Shown here: positions 6,424 through 14,468 of the stretch, piece after piece
Layout of the letters: each line of letters begins with the position of its first letter
How positions within the stretch are numbered: position 1 is the stretch's first letter
DNA from: an uncultured Odoribacter sp.
GTDB lineage: Bacteria > Bacteroidota > Bacteroidia > Bacteroidales > Marinifilaceae
DNA length: 30,954 bases
Reading direction: 5' to 3'
Assembly (NCBI GenBank): GCA_910578105.1
Contig: CAJTPD010000014.1
Coordinates: 1-30,954, forward strand
Position numbers and translations under genes: made by a program
Notes under the pieces: generated by a model
The model's input: only the letters and a program-made list of their open reading frames with translations
The model's database searches: none
What the model was told of the DNA's origin: nothing

Positions 6424-7218
6424 ATGGTAAATTTCTCATTGGAAGGAAAGATTGCATTGGTTACCGGTGCTTCCTATGGTATTGGATTTGCAATAGCGAA
6501 AGGGTTTGCTCAAGCCGGGGCAACTATTGTATTTAATGATATTAGGCAGGAACTGGTGGATAAAGGAATAGCTGCTTATGAGGCAGAAGGAGTCCGTGCT
6601 TATGGTTATGTATGTGATGTGACGAGCGAAGAGCAGGTGAATACTTTGGTTGCCCGGATTGAAAAGGAAGTGGGAGTTATTGATATTTTGGTGAATAATG
6701 CCGGTATTATTAAGCGTATTCCTATGACTGAGATGAGTGCTGCAGAATTTCGTCAGGTCATAGATGTGGATTTAAATGCTCCTTTTATTGTATCCAAAGC
6801 TGTTATTCCGGGTATGATAAAAAAAGGTCGCGGGAAAATCATTAATATCTGTTCTATGATGAGTGAATTGGGACGTGAGACCGTATCTGCCTATGCAGCG
6901 GCAAAAGGTGGTTTGAAAATGTTGACCCGGAATATTGCTTCTGAATACGGTGAGTATAATATTCAATGTAATGGTATAGGTCCGGGATATATTGCGACTC
7001 CTCAGACAGCTCCTTTGCGTGAACTTCAGCCTGATGGTTCGCGTCATCCGTTTGATTCTTTTATAGTGGCTAAAACTCCTGCTGCCAGGTGGGGAACTCC
7101 TGAAGATTTGATGGGGCCTGCAATATTTCTGGCTTCTACGGCTTCTGATTTTGTCAATGGGCATGTACTTTATGTGGATGGGGGTATTTTGGCTTATATC
7201 GGAAAGCAGCCTCAATAG
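6424..7218 (+). CDS. SDR oxidoreductase, gluconate 5-dehydrogenase (IdnO/Gno) family, probable KduD role
   Basis: 264 residues. NAD(P)-binding TGASYGIG (14-21), NNAG (91-94), catalytic S144, Y157 and K161 (YAAAK). NICSMMSELGRE and the C-terminal SDFVNGH...VDGG...GKQP resemble E. coli IdnO more than KduD. In streptococcal glycosaminoglycan catabolism an IdnO-like SDR (DhuD) performs the KduD step, reducing 2,5-diketo-3-deoxygluconate to 2-keto-3-deoxygluconate. The shared operator with the kduI operon supports that role here; 5-ketogluconate reduction is the alternative. The ATG at 6424 is chosen because the promoter -7 box at 6361 lies inside the longer frame. It is transcribed alone, ended by the hairpin at 7272. 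Confidence 0.88.
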   Translation: MVNFSLEGKIALVTGASYGIGFAIAKGFAQAGATIVFNDIRQELVDKGIAAYEAEGVRAYGYVCDVTSEEQVNTLVARIEKEVGVIDILVNNAGIIKRIPMTEMSAAEFRQVIDVDLNAPFIVSKAVIPGMIKKGRGKIINICSMMSELGRETVSAYAAAKGGLKMLTRNIASEYGEYNIQCNGIGPGYIATPQTAPLRELQPDGSRHPFDSFIVAKTPAARWGTPEDLMGPAIFLASTASDFVNGHVLYVDGGILAYIGKQPQ

Positions 7219-7271
7219 GAAAGATTAGGCATTCTCTGTACAGAGGGGCCGTGTTTTGTGTGATTTTGATG

Positions 7272-7309
7272 AAATTTAGCTACTTTTGTGCAAAGTAGCT
7301 AAATTTTTT
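7272..7309 (+). terminator. Terminator hairpin that also contains the tex -7 promoter box
   Basis: Perfect 15-base inverted repeat AAATTTAGCTACTTT (7272-7286) / AAAGTAGCTAAATTT (7292-7306), 5-base loop, then T to 7309: an intrinsic terminator for the upstream dehydrogenase. TACTTTTG (7281-7288), a consensus -7 box, spans the 5' arm and loop, with TTTG at 7255-7258 as a possible -33 box (22-base spacer). A transcript from it would begin in the 3' arm, about 15 bases before the tex ATG at 7312, and so would not itself form the hairpin. Confidence 0.75.
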
Positions 7310-7311
7310 AT

Positions 7312-9450
7312 ATGGGGTATTACATTGAGCCGGTTGAATTTATCCGGAAAAAATGTGGAGGGGATAACCAATTTATCCGGAATTTATTGACATTATTGGA
7401 TGAAGGAGCAACAATTCCTTTTATTGCGCGGTACAGGAAAGAGAAGACGGGTGGCATGGATGAGGTGCGGATTGGAGAGATTAGGGCTGGTTATGCGCAG
7501 TTTCAGGAGTTGGAAAAAAGGAAATTTTCCATATTGGATTGTATTCGGGAGCAGGGAAAACTGACAGCCGAATTAGAACAACAAATTAGTTTATGTACAG
7601 AATTAAGGGTGTTGGAGGATTTGTATCTTCCTTTTAAACCTAAAAAACAAACCCGGGCAACTAAAGCAAAAGTCCGTGGGTTGGAACCTTTGGCTGCTAT
7701 TTTGATGAGTCAGGGAAGTGGGGATATTGTGGTAAAAGCAACCCGTTTTGTCCGGGGAGAGGTAGAAAATGAGGACGAAGCGTTGCAGGGAGCGCGGGAT
7801 ATTATTGCCGAATGGGTGAGTGAAAATGAAGCGGCCCGTAATAGTCTTCGTCGGTTGGTGGAAAAAGAGGCTTTTATTTGCGCTAAAGTGGTAAAAGGAA
7901 AGGAAGATGAAGGTAAAAAATATTCTGACTATTTTAATTATCGTGAACTTTTAAAACGTTGTCCTTCCCACCGGATGCTGGCTATCCGGAGGGGGGAAGC
8001 AGAGGGGATTTTGAGGGTAGGTTTGGAAGTGGAAGAAAAGCAGGTTTTGGAAAATTTGGAGCGTATATTTGTCAAAAAGGATAATGAGAGTGCAATGCAG
8101 GTTCGTATGGCTGTGAAAGATTCGTTCAGACGTTTGCTTTTTCCGTCCATCGAAATTGAATATATGGCATTATCAAAGCAGAAAGCGGATGATGAGGCTA
8201 TTTGTGTGTTTGCTGAAAATTTACGTCAGCTTCTTTTGGCTCCGCCTTTAGGGAATAAACGGGTTTTAGGGATTGATCCGGGATTTCGGACCGGTTGTAA
8301 AGTAGTTTGTCTTGATGAGACAGGCAAACTTCTTCATAATGAAAATATATATCCTCATCCTCCCCAACAAGAGTCGAAGCAGGCTGCTGTTAAGCTTGTG
8401 CATATGGTGGAGATGTATGATATACAGGCGATTGCTATCGGAAACGGGACTGCTGGTCGAGAGACAGAAACTTTTGTGCAGAATTTGCGTTTTGGACGGA
8501 AATTACAAGTGTTTGTGGTAAATGAAAATGGAGCGTCTGTATATTCTGCGTCTAAAATTGCCCGGGAAGAATTCCCTGAATATGATATTACTGTGCGTGG
8601 AGCAGTTTCTATTGGCCGGAGATTGATGGATCCTTTGGCGGAATTGGTAAAAATAGAGCCAAAGTCGATAGGAGTAGGACAATATCAACATGATGTAGAC
8701 CAAAGGAAATTAAAAGAATCTTTGGATTGTGTTGTTGAGTCTTGTGTGAATAAGGTTGGGGTGAATGTGAATACTGCCGGGAAATATCTGTTGATGCATA
8801 TATCTGGTCTGGGACCGGCATTGGCTGAAAATATAGAGGAGTATATCAGGGAACACGGAGCCATCCGGAGTCGTGAAGAACTGAAAAAAGTGAAACGTAT
8901 GGGAGCCAAGGCTTTTGAGCAATGTGCCGGTTTTCTGCGCATTGAAAATTCCGGGAATCCACTGGATAATTCTTCTGTACATCCAGAGTCTTATTATGTT
9001 GTTGAGCACATTGCCCGTGATATGAATATCGGGGTAAAAGACTTGATAGGAAATGAGCACCTTTGTGCTCAGATTGAGCCACAAAAATATGTGGATGAGA
9101 AGACGGGGTTGCTGACTGTGCAGGATATTGTACAGGAATTGAAAAAGCCGGGCCGTGATCCGCGTACTGTGGCTAAAGTGTTTAGCTTTGCCGAGGGTAT
9201 TACAAAAATAGAGGATTTGCAGGAGGGGATGGTTTTGCCGGGGGTTGTGACGAATTTGACGAATTTTGGTGCTTTTGTCGATGTCGGCGTGCATCAGGAT
9301 GGTTTGGTACATATTTCAGAAATTGCGGACCATTATATTTCAACTCCTACAGAAGTATTATTTTTACACCAGCATGTGACGGTTAAGGTGATACAGGTGG
9401 ACAAGGAACGTAAAAGGATAGGATTGTCTATTAAACAGGTTGTAGTATGA
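7312..9450 (+). CDS. tex: Tex family RNA-binding transcription accessory protein
   Basis: 712 residues, the usual Tex length. Order of domains: N-terminal helical Tex domain (1 to about 190, with FIARYRKEKTGGMDE), YqgF/RNase H-like domain from about 318 (VLGIDPGFRTG, D322), helix-hairpin-helix region about 490-565 (HISGLGPALAENI and VKRMGAKAFEQCAGFLRI), and a C-terminal S1 domain from about 636 (GVVTNLTNFGAFVDVGVHQD). Tex binds nucleic acid and affects transcription and ribosome-related processes in other bacteria; its exact activity is not settled. It is expressed from the promoter embedded in the preceding hairpin. The GH20 gene follows after 22 bases and may be co-transcribed. Confidence 0.97.
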   Translation: MGYYIEPVEFIRKKCGGDNQFIRNLLTLLDEGATIPFIARYRKEKTGGMDEVRIGEIRAGYAQFQELEKRKFSILDCIREQGKLTAELEQQISLCTELRVLEDLYLPFKPKKQTRATKAKVRGLEPLAAILMSQGSGDIVVKATRFVRGEVENEDEALQGARDIIAEWVSENEAARNSLRRLVEKEAFICAKVVKGKEDEGKKYSDYFNYRELLKRCPSHRMLAIRRGEAEGILRVGLEVEEKQVLENLERIFVKKDNESAMQVRMAVKDSFRRLLFPSIEIEYMALSKQKADDEAICVFAENLRQLLLAPPLGNKRVLGIDPGFRTGCKVVCLDETGKLLHNENIYPHPPQQESKQAAVKLVHMVEMYDIQAIAIGNGTAGRETETFVQNLRFGRKLQVFVVNENGASVYSASKIAREEFPEYDITVRGAVSIGRRLMDPLAELVKIEPKSIGVGQYQHDVDQRKLKESLDCVVESCVNKVGVNVNTAGKYLLMHISGLGPALAENIEEYIREHGAIRSREELKKVKRMGAKAFEQCAGFLRIENSGNPLDNSSVHPESYYVVEHIARDMNIGVKDLIGNEHLCAQIEPQKYVDEKTGLLTVQDIVQELKKPGRDPRTVAKVFSFAEGITKIEDLQEGMVLPGVVTNLTNFGAFVDVGVHQDGLVHISEIADHYISTPTEVLFLHQHVTVKVIQVDKERKRIGLSIKQVVV

Positions 9451-9472
9451 TTTAATTTTATATTTAGAGGAA

Positions 9473-11431
9473 ATGAAGATAATTTTTAGTATTGTATTGT
9501 TTGTATATCTGACAGTGGCTGGAATAACCGTTTTGGCGAATGTGTCAGAGAAACCTTTTGTTATCCCGGAGTTGAAAGAATGGAAAGGAGAAGCCGGGAA
9601 TTTTATACCCTCTGATGATGCCCGGATTGTATGTCCGGCTGGTGATCAGGAATTATTACGTATTGCCCGTCTGTTTGCTGCGGATTATGCGGAGATGTTT
9701 GGCAGGACTTTAAAGGTTGTATCAGAAAAGGCTGCAAAAGGTGATTTTGTGTTTGCTCTCCGGAAGGATAAGTCCTTGGGAAAGGAAGGATATACCATAA
9801 AAATTACAGAGCGTGTTACAGTGACTGCTCCTGAGTATATCGGGGTGTATTGGGCAACGCGTACTTTATTGCAAATGGCAGCCCAGGCTCAGAATCAACA
9901 ATTGCCCCGGGGAGTGGTTCGTGATTTTCCGGATTATGCTTTGCGAGGGTTTATGATTGATTGTGGCCGGAAGTTTATCCCTTTGTCTTTTTTGCAGGAT
10001 TATGTGAAAATCATGGCTTATTATAAGATGAATACTTTCCAGATTCATTTAAATGATAATGGTTTTAAACAATATTTTGAACACGATTGGTCGAAGACTT
10101 ATGCTGCTTTTCGTTTGGAGTCGGAAACTTATCCGGGACTGACGGCTCGTGACGGGTATTATACGAAGCAGGAGTTTATTGATTTACAGAAACAGGCAGA
10201 AGCTTGTTTTGTTGAGATTATACCGGAAATCGATGTTCCTGCTCATTCATTGGCATTTGCTCACTATAATCCTGAACTGGGAAGTAAGGAGTATGGAATG
10301 GATCATCTGGATTTATTTCAACCTGAAACTTATACGTTTTTGGATGCGTTGTTTAAAGAGTATCTGGGAGGGGAACAGCCGGTATTCCGTGGAAAAAGAG
10401 TACATATCGGTACTGATGAGTATTCTAATAAGGAAAAAGATGTGGTGGAGAAATTCCGGTATTTTACAGATTATTATATTCGTTATATTGAAAGTTTCGG
10501 AAAGCAGGCTTGTGTATGGGGGGCATTGACTCATGCGGCTGGAAGTACTCCTGTTAAATCGGAAAATGTACTTATGAATGCCTGGTATAACGGGTATGCT
10601 GATCCGGTTGCAATGGCTAAAGCAGGGTATCATTTAGTTAGTATTCCGGACGGATTGGTTTATATTGTTCCTGCGGCCGGATATTATTATGATTATCTGA
10701 GTATCGGTTATTTATATGAAAATTGGACACCGGCTCATGTGGGTAAGGTTGTATTTGATGAGAAAGCTCCGGCAATAGCAGGGGGAATGTTTGCTGTCTG
10801 GAATGACCATGTGGGAAATGGAATTTCAGCAAAAGATATTCATAATCGGGTTTTTCCTGCTTTGCAAACATTAGCTGTGAAGATGTGGACCGGAAAACAA
10901 CTGGTTATTCCTTATAAACAGTTTGAGACGAAACGGCACTTGGTAGCAGAGGCTCCGGGTGTAAATATTGCCGGAAAATTACGTAACGAGCCGGGTTTGG
11001 TTTATGAACAGGCTGTGGTATCTCCGGGCTATGAATTGCCTTATCGGGAAATCGGTTATGATTACCGGGTTACTTTTGAGGTAGAAGGTGCTGATGAACC
11101 GAAAGGTACGGAATTATTCCGGTCTCCGGATGCTGTTTTTTATCTTTCTGATCCGATTCGGGGTATGCTTGGATTTGCCCGTGATGGTTATTTGAATACT
11201 TTTAGTTATCCGGTTTTGAAAGGAAAAAAAATGACAATTGCTATTACCGGTAATTGTGAGCAGACTTGTTTGTATGTAAATGGAGAATTAGTTGAAACTT
11301 TGAATAAACAGGTCCTTTATTTCAATGAAGGGAAAGATAAAATGAGTTATGTCAGGACATTGGTTTTTCCTTTGCAAAAGGCGGGGAATTTTAAGAGTCG
11401 TATTACCAATCTGAAGATTTACCAAGAGTAG
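9473..11431 (+). CDS. Secreted GH20 beta-N-acetylhexosaminidase
   Basis: 652 residues. An N-terminal signal sequence (about 1-22, cleavage near VLANVS; no lipobox) sends it to the periplasm or beyond. Residues about 25-145 form the GH20b alpha/beta domain, then the catalytic barrel starts at LRGFMIDCGRKFIP. HIGTDEYSNK carries the catalytic D315-E316 pair for substrate-assisted hydrolysis. The C-terminal part (about 500-652) looks like a beta-sandwich of lectin/ConA type (AVFYLSDPIRGMLGF, CLYVNGELVE). It would remove terminal GlcNAc/GalNAc or a related disaccharide from host glycans; the added sandwich domain also occurs in GH20 lacto-N-biosidases, so exact specificity is open. The aldo/keto reductase begins one base after its stop, suggesting coupled translation. 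Confidence 0.93.
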   Translation: MKIIFSIVLFVYLTVAGITVLANVSEKPFVIPELKEWKGEAGNFIPSDDARIVCPAGDQELLRIARLFAADYAEMFGRTLKVVSEKAAKGDFVFALRKDKSLGKEGYTIKITERVTVTAPEYIGVYWATRTLLQMAAQAQNQQLPRGVVRDFPDYALRGFMIDCGRKFIPLSFLQDYVKIMAYYKMNTFQIHLNDNGFKQYFEHDWSKTYAAFRLESETYPGLTARDGYYTKQEFIDLQKQAEACFVEIIPEIDVPAHSLAFAHYNPELGSKEYGMDHLDLFQPETYTFLDALFKEYLGGEQPVFRGKRVHIGTDEYSNKEKDVVEKFRYFTDYYIRYIESFGKQACVWGALTHAAGSTPVKSENVLMNAWYNGYADPVAMAKAGYHLVSIPDGLVYIVPAAGYYYDYLSIGYLYENWTPAHVGKVVFDEKAPAIAGGMFAVWNDHVGNGISAKDIHNRVFPALQTLAVKMWTGKQLVIPYKQFETKRHLVAEAPGVNIAGKLRNEPGLVYEQAVVSPGYELPYREIGYDYRVTFEVEGADEPKGTELFRSPDAVFYLSDPIRGMLGFARDGYLNTFSYPVLKGKKMTIAITGNCEQTCLYVNGELVETLNKQVLYFNEGKDKMSYVRTLVFPLQKAGNFKSRITNLKIYQE

Positions 11432-11432
11432 C

Positions 11433-12431
11433 ATGACATTGTATAAAGCAGCAGAAGAACGTTATACTTCGATGGAATACCGTTATTGTGGTCGTAGTGG
11501 ACTGCAATTACCGGTTATTTCATTGGGGGTATGGCACAATTTCGGGAGTGTAGATGTTTATGAAAATTATAGTAAAATAGCATTTACTGCTTTTGACCAT
11601 GGCATTACTCATTTTGATTTGGCTAATAACTATGGTCCTGTATACGGTTCGGCTGAAGAGAATTTCGGGCGTATATTGAAAGCTGGTTTGGGGAGGTACC
11701 GGGATGAATTGCTCATCTCAACGAAAGCAGGTTACGACATGTGGACTGGCCCTTATGGTGTTGGAGGAAGTCGTAAATATTTGATGGCCAGTCTGAATCA
11801 GAGTCTGAAACGCATGGGGCTGGAATATGTAGATATTTTTTATTCTCATCGGCCTGACCCGAATACTCCTTTGGAAGAGACAATGACAGCTTTATCTGAT
11901 GTGGTAAAACAAGGAAAAGCTTTATATATAGGGATTTCAAATTATGATTCGCAACAGACCAGCGAGGCTGTTGAGTTGTTACGTCAAATGGGTACACCTT
12001 GTCTGATTCATCAGTCGAGGTATTCGATGCTGGAGCGTAAGATAGGACCGTATCTATTGCCTTTGCTTGAAAAAGAAGGGGTTGGTTTGATAGCTTTTTC
12101 TCCGTTGGCTCAGGGGTTGCTCACTGATAAATACTTGGGTGGTATTCCTGAAAATTCCAGGGCAGCAAAGCCTTCCGGACGTTTAACGCCGGCGATGGTA
12201 ACGCCGCAGGTGGTAGATAAGGCAAAGCGTTTAAACCAGATTGCTATCCGGAGAGGACAGTCATTGGCACAAATGGCATTAATGTGGTTGTTGAAAGATC
12301 GACGGGTAACCAGTGTATTAATAGGTGCAAGTTCTGTTGTACAATTGCTGGATAATCTTGATTCTCTGAAATGTCCGGAATTTGAATTGGAAGAATTGAG
12401 CCAGATAGAATTGATTTTAAACAGCAATTAA
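11433..12431 (+). CDS. Aldo/keto reductase, YghZ (L-glyceraldehyde 3-phosphate reductase) type
   Basis: 332 residues. The N-terminal half is very like E. coli YghZ/Gpr: YRYCGRSGLQLPVISLGVWH, THFDLANNYGP, STKAGYDMWTGPYG, GGSRKYLMASL and YVDIFYSHR. The AKR catalytic tetrad is D62, Y67, K98 and H139; GASSVVQLLDNL near the end binds the NADPH phosphate region. The family reduces small aldehydes, with L-glyceraldehyde 3-phosphate and methylglyoxal reported for the E. coli enzyme. Here it is tightly coupled to a GH20 enzyme, so a sugar-derived aldehyde is a fair guess. An inner Met at residue 14 (MEYRYCG) is an alternative start. An AT-rich gap with the lacI promoter follows. Confidence 0.9.
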   Translation: MTLYKAAEERYTSMEYRYCGRSGLQLPVISLGVWHNFGSVDVYENYSKIAFTAFDHGITHFDLANNYGPVYGSAEENFGRILKAGLGRYRDELLISTKAGYDMWTGPYGVGGSRKYLMASLNQSLKRMGLEYVDIFYSHRPDPNTPLEETMTALSDVVKQGKALYIGISNYDSQQTSEAVELLRQMGTPCLIHQSRYSMLERKIGPYLLPLLEKEGVGLIAFSPLAQGLLTDKYLGGIPENSRAAKPSGRLTPAMVTPQVVDKAKRLNQIAIRRGQSLAQMALMWLLKDRRVTSVLIGASSVVQLLDNLDSLKCPEFELEELSQIELILNSN

Positions 12432-12513
12432 AAACAAAATGAATTCTATTGTCGGAAAAGGAGATTATTTTATATTCTTTATTTAAATATTTTATTTTTA
12501 TAAACAAATCTTG

Positions 12514-12535
12514 TATCTTTGTGCAATCGGTTGTA
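12514..12535 (+). promoter_or_regulatory. Promoter with LacI-type operator of the uronate operon
   Basis: -7 box TATCTTTG (12514-12521) followed by TGCAATCGGTTGTA (12522-12535), a CpG-centred near-palindrome. Operator centre is 7 bases beyond the box, exactly as at 6361-6383, and the sequence TTTGTGC-ATCG-TTGT is shared by both. This predicts autorepression by the LacI protein encoded next. Confidence 0.75.
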
Positions 12536-12562
12536 TGATAGTTATATAGGAAGTGTATAATA

Positions 12563-13576
12563 ATGAAAAAAAATATTTCAATTTATGATATTGCCAGGAG
12601 TCTGAATGTGTCGGCTTCGACAGTATCCAGGGCTTTGCAAGATCATCCGAGAATTAGTTCAGAGGTCCGGAAAATGGTACAGAAGAAAGCCCGGGAGATG
12701 AATTATAAGCCTAACCGGATGGCGGTAAATCTGAAGTTGGGAAAAAGCAGTACTATTGGTGTAGTTGTGCCGAATATCAACCGGAATTTTTTTTCTTCTG
12801 TTATTGATGGGATTGAAGAAGAAGCTTCCCGTAAGGGATATGATGTGTTGATTTGTCAGTCGCAGGAATCTTATGAGAAAGAGAAAAAAATTATCAGTTC
12901 TTTGGCTCAGGGAAGAGTAGACGGAGTGATAGCCTCTATTGCTTCGGGTACTTATAATTATGACCATCTGAATTCTTTGGAAGAGGATGGAATTCCTCTG
13001 GTGTTATTTGACCGTGTTGCAGATGAGGTCCATGCCGGTAAGGTGACCATAGACGACTACCGGGGGGCTTATATGGTTGTAGAGCATTTGTTGCAACAAG
13101 GCCGGAAAAGGATATTCCATTGTGCCAGTCACCAACATGTAAAAATCTGGAAACGTCGTTGTGAGGGATATTTAGAGGCTATGAGGGCGAATGGGATTGA
13201 GCCGGAGGAAGATTGGATTATTTACGGAGAGATTTCTCAGGAGCAGGGGAGGATTGCTGCACAGCAGATTTGGAAAATGGAGAACAGACCGGATGCTGTA
13301 TTTTGTACCAGTGATTTTGTAGCGATGGGGATGGTTCTTGAGTTTTTGAAGCATGGTGTGCGGATACCTGATGATATTGCTGTATGTGGTTTTGCCAATG
13401 AACCAATGGATGCTTTGGTAACTCCGTCGTTGAGTTCTGTAGATCAATTTAGTAAACAGATGGGCCAACAGGCGGCGCAGATGTTGTTTGCCAAAATAAA
13501 TGGGGAAAGTCCGGCAGATGTTGTGTTGACTCCTGAGTTAATTGTGCGGGATTCTACTGTTTGCTTGCCAGTATAG
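12563..13576 (+). CDS. LacI-family regulator of uronate catabolism
   Basis: 337 residues, standard LacI length. Residues 5-27 are the helix-turn-helix (IYDIARSLNVSASTVSRALQ), followed by a hinge (NYKPNRMAVNL) and a periplasmic-binding-protein-like sensor from about residue 62 (IGVVVPNINRNFFSSVIDGI). It heads an operon with kduI, kdgK and uxuA, so its inducer is probably KDG or an upstream uronate intermediate; this is inference from position. Predicted operators lie at its own promoter and at the separate dehydrogenase at 6361. Sensor residues contacting ligand cannot be assigned by eye. The name KdgR should be used with care, since KdgR of enterobacteria belongs to the IclR family. Confidence 0.93.
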   Translation: MKKNISIYDIARSLNVSASTVSRALQDHPRISSEVRKMVQKKAREMNYKPNRMAVNLKLGKSSTIGVVVPNINRNFFSSVIDGIEEEASRKGYDVLICQSQESYEKEKKIISSLAQGRVDGVIASIASGTYNYDHLNSLEEDGIPLVLFDRVADEVHAGKVTIDDYRGAYMVVEHLLQQGRKRIFHCASHQHVKIWKRRCEGYLEAMRANGIEPEEDWIIYGEISQEQGRIAAQQIWKMENRPDAVFCTSDFVAMGMVLEFLKHGVRIPDDIAVCGFANEPMDALVTPSLSSVDQFSKQMGQQAAQMLFAKINGESPADVVLTPELIVRDSTVCLPV

Positions 13577-13610
13577 TGAAAAATAAAGAGTTATTATAAA
13601 TTATAGAGTG

Positions 13611-14453
13611 ATGAAAATAAATTATGAAGTGCGTTATGCTTCTCATCCGGAAGATGCTAAAGCGTATGATACAACCCGGTTAAGGAAGGAATTTCTGATT
13701 GATAAATTGATGGTTGCTGATGAGATAAACATGGTCTATACGATGTATGACCGTTTGATTGTCGGAGGAGCTGTACCTGTGAAGGAAAAATTGGAATTGA
13801 GTGCTATTGCTCCGTTACGGGCACCTTTTTTCTTGTGGAGACGGGAAATGGGTATTATTAATGTTGGTGGAGCCGGAATAGTAGAGGTTGATGGTAAAAT
13901 TTTTGAATTGGATTACAAAGAAGCATTGTATCTGGGAAAAGGTGATCGTAATGTATTTTTTTCCAGTAAGGATAGTAGTGAGCCAGCTCGTTTTTATTTT
14001 AATTCGGCTTCTGCCCATATGACTTATCCAGACAAAAAAGTGACCAAGGCTGATGCTGTGGTGGTAGAAATGGGGGCTTTGGAAGAGAGTAATCATCGGG
14101 TGATTAATAAATTGATTGTAAACCAGGTGTTGCCTACGTGTCAGTTGCAAATGGGTATGACCGAGTTGAAGCCGGGAAGTGTCTGGAACACCATGCCTCC
14201 TCATACTCATGACCGTCGGATGGAGGCTTATTTTTATTTTGAAGTTCCGCAGAATCAAGCTGTTTGTCATTTTATGGGTGAGGTTGATGAAACCCGTCAT
14301 ATCTGGATGCAGAATGAGGAGGCTGTAATTTCTCCTGTATGGTCTATCCATTCTGCAAGTGCCACCAGCAATTATACATTTATTTGGGGAATGGCCGGTG
14401 AAAATATTGATTACGGAGATATGGATATTTGTAGCCCGAATGATTTGAAATAA
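13611..14453 (+). CDS. kduI: 5-dehydro-4-deoxy-D-glucuronate isomerase
   Basis: 280 residues from ATG 13611; a GTG just before (13608) would add one residue. Near full-length resemblance to E. coli KduI: NEF-like start LRKEFLIDKLMVADE, INVGGAGIVEVDG, LYLGKG, TINK-like VINKL, NTMPPHTHDRRME, ISPVWSIHS and FIWGMAGEN. Zinc ligands by alignment are H198, H200, E205 and H247. It converts the open-chain product of unsaturated glucuronate/galacturonate (4-deoxy-5-ketouronate) into 2,5-diketo-3-deoxygluconate, the substrate for the KduD step. It is the first enzyme gene after the regulator (34-base gap). It implies the cell takes in products of polysaccharide lyases, which are not encoded in this window. 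Confidence 0.97.
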   Translation: MKINYEVRYASHPEDAKAYDTTRLRKEFLIDKLMVADEINMVYTMYDRLIVGGAVPVKEKLELSAIAPLRAPFFLWRREMGIINVGGAGIVEVDGKIFELDYKEALYLGKGDRNVFFSSKDSSEPARFYFNSASAHMTYPDKKVTKADAVVVEMGALEESNHRVINKLIVNQVLPTCQLQMGMTELKPGSVWNTMPPHTHDRRMEAYFYFEVPQNQAVCHFMGEVDETRHIWMQNEEAVISPVWSIHSASATSNYTFIWGMAGENIDYGDMDICSPNDLK

Positions 14454-14468
14454 ATAAAAATCAGAGAA

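Noticed and set aside
8710..9312. 200-codon minus-strand frame within tex
   Set aside because: Shadow of tex; rich in His, Ile and Arg in a way typical of antisense frames, with no domain signature.
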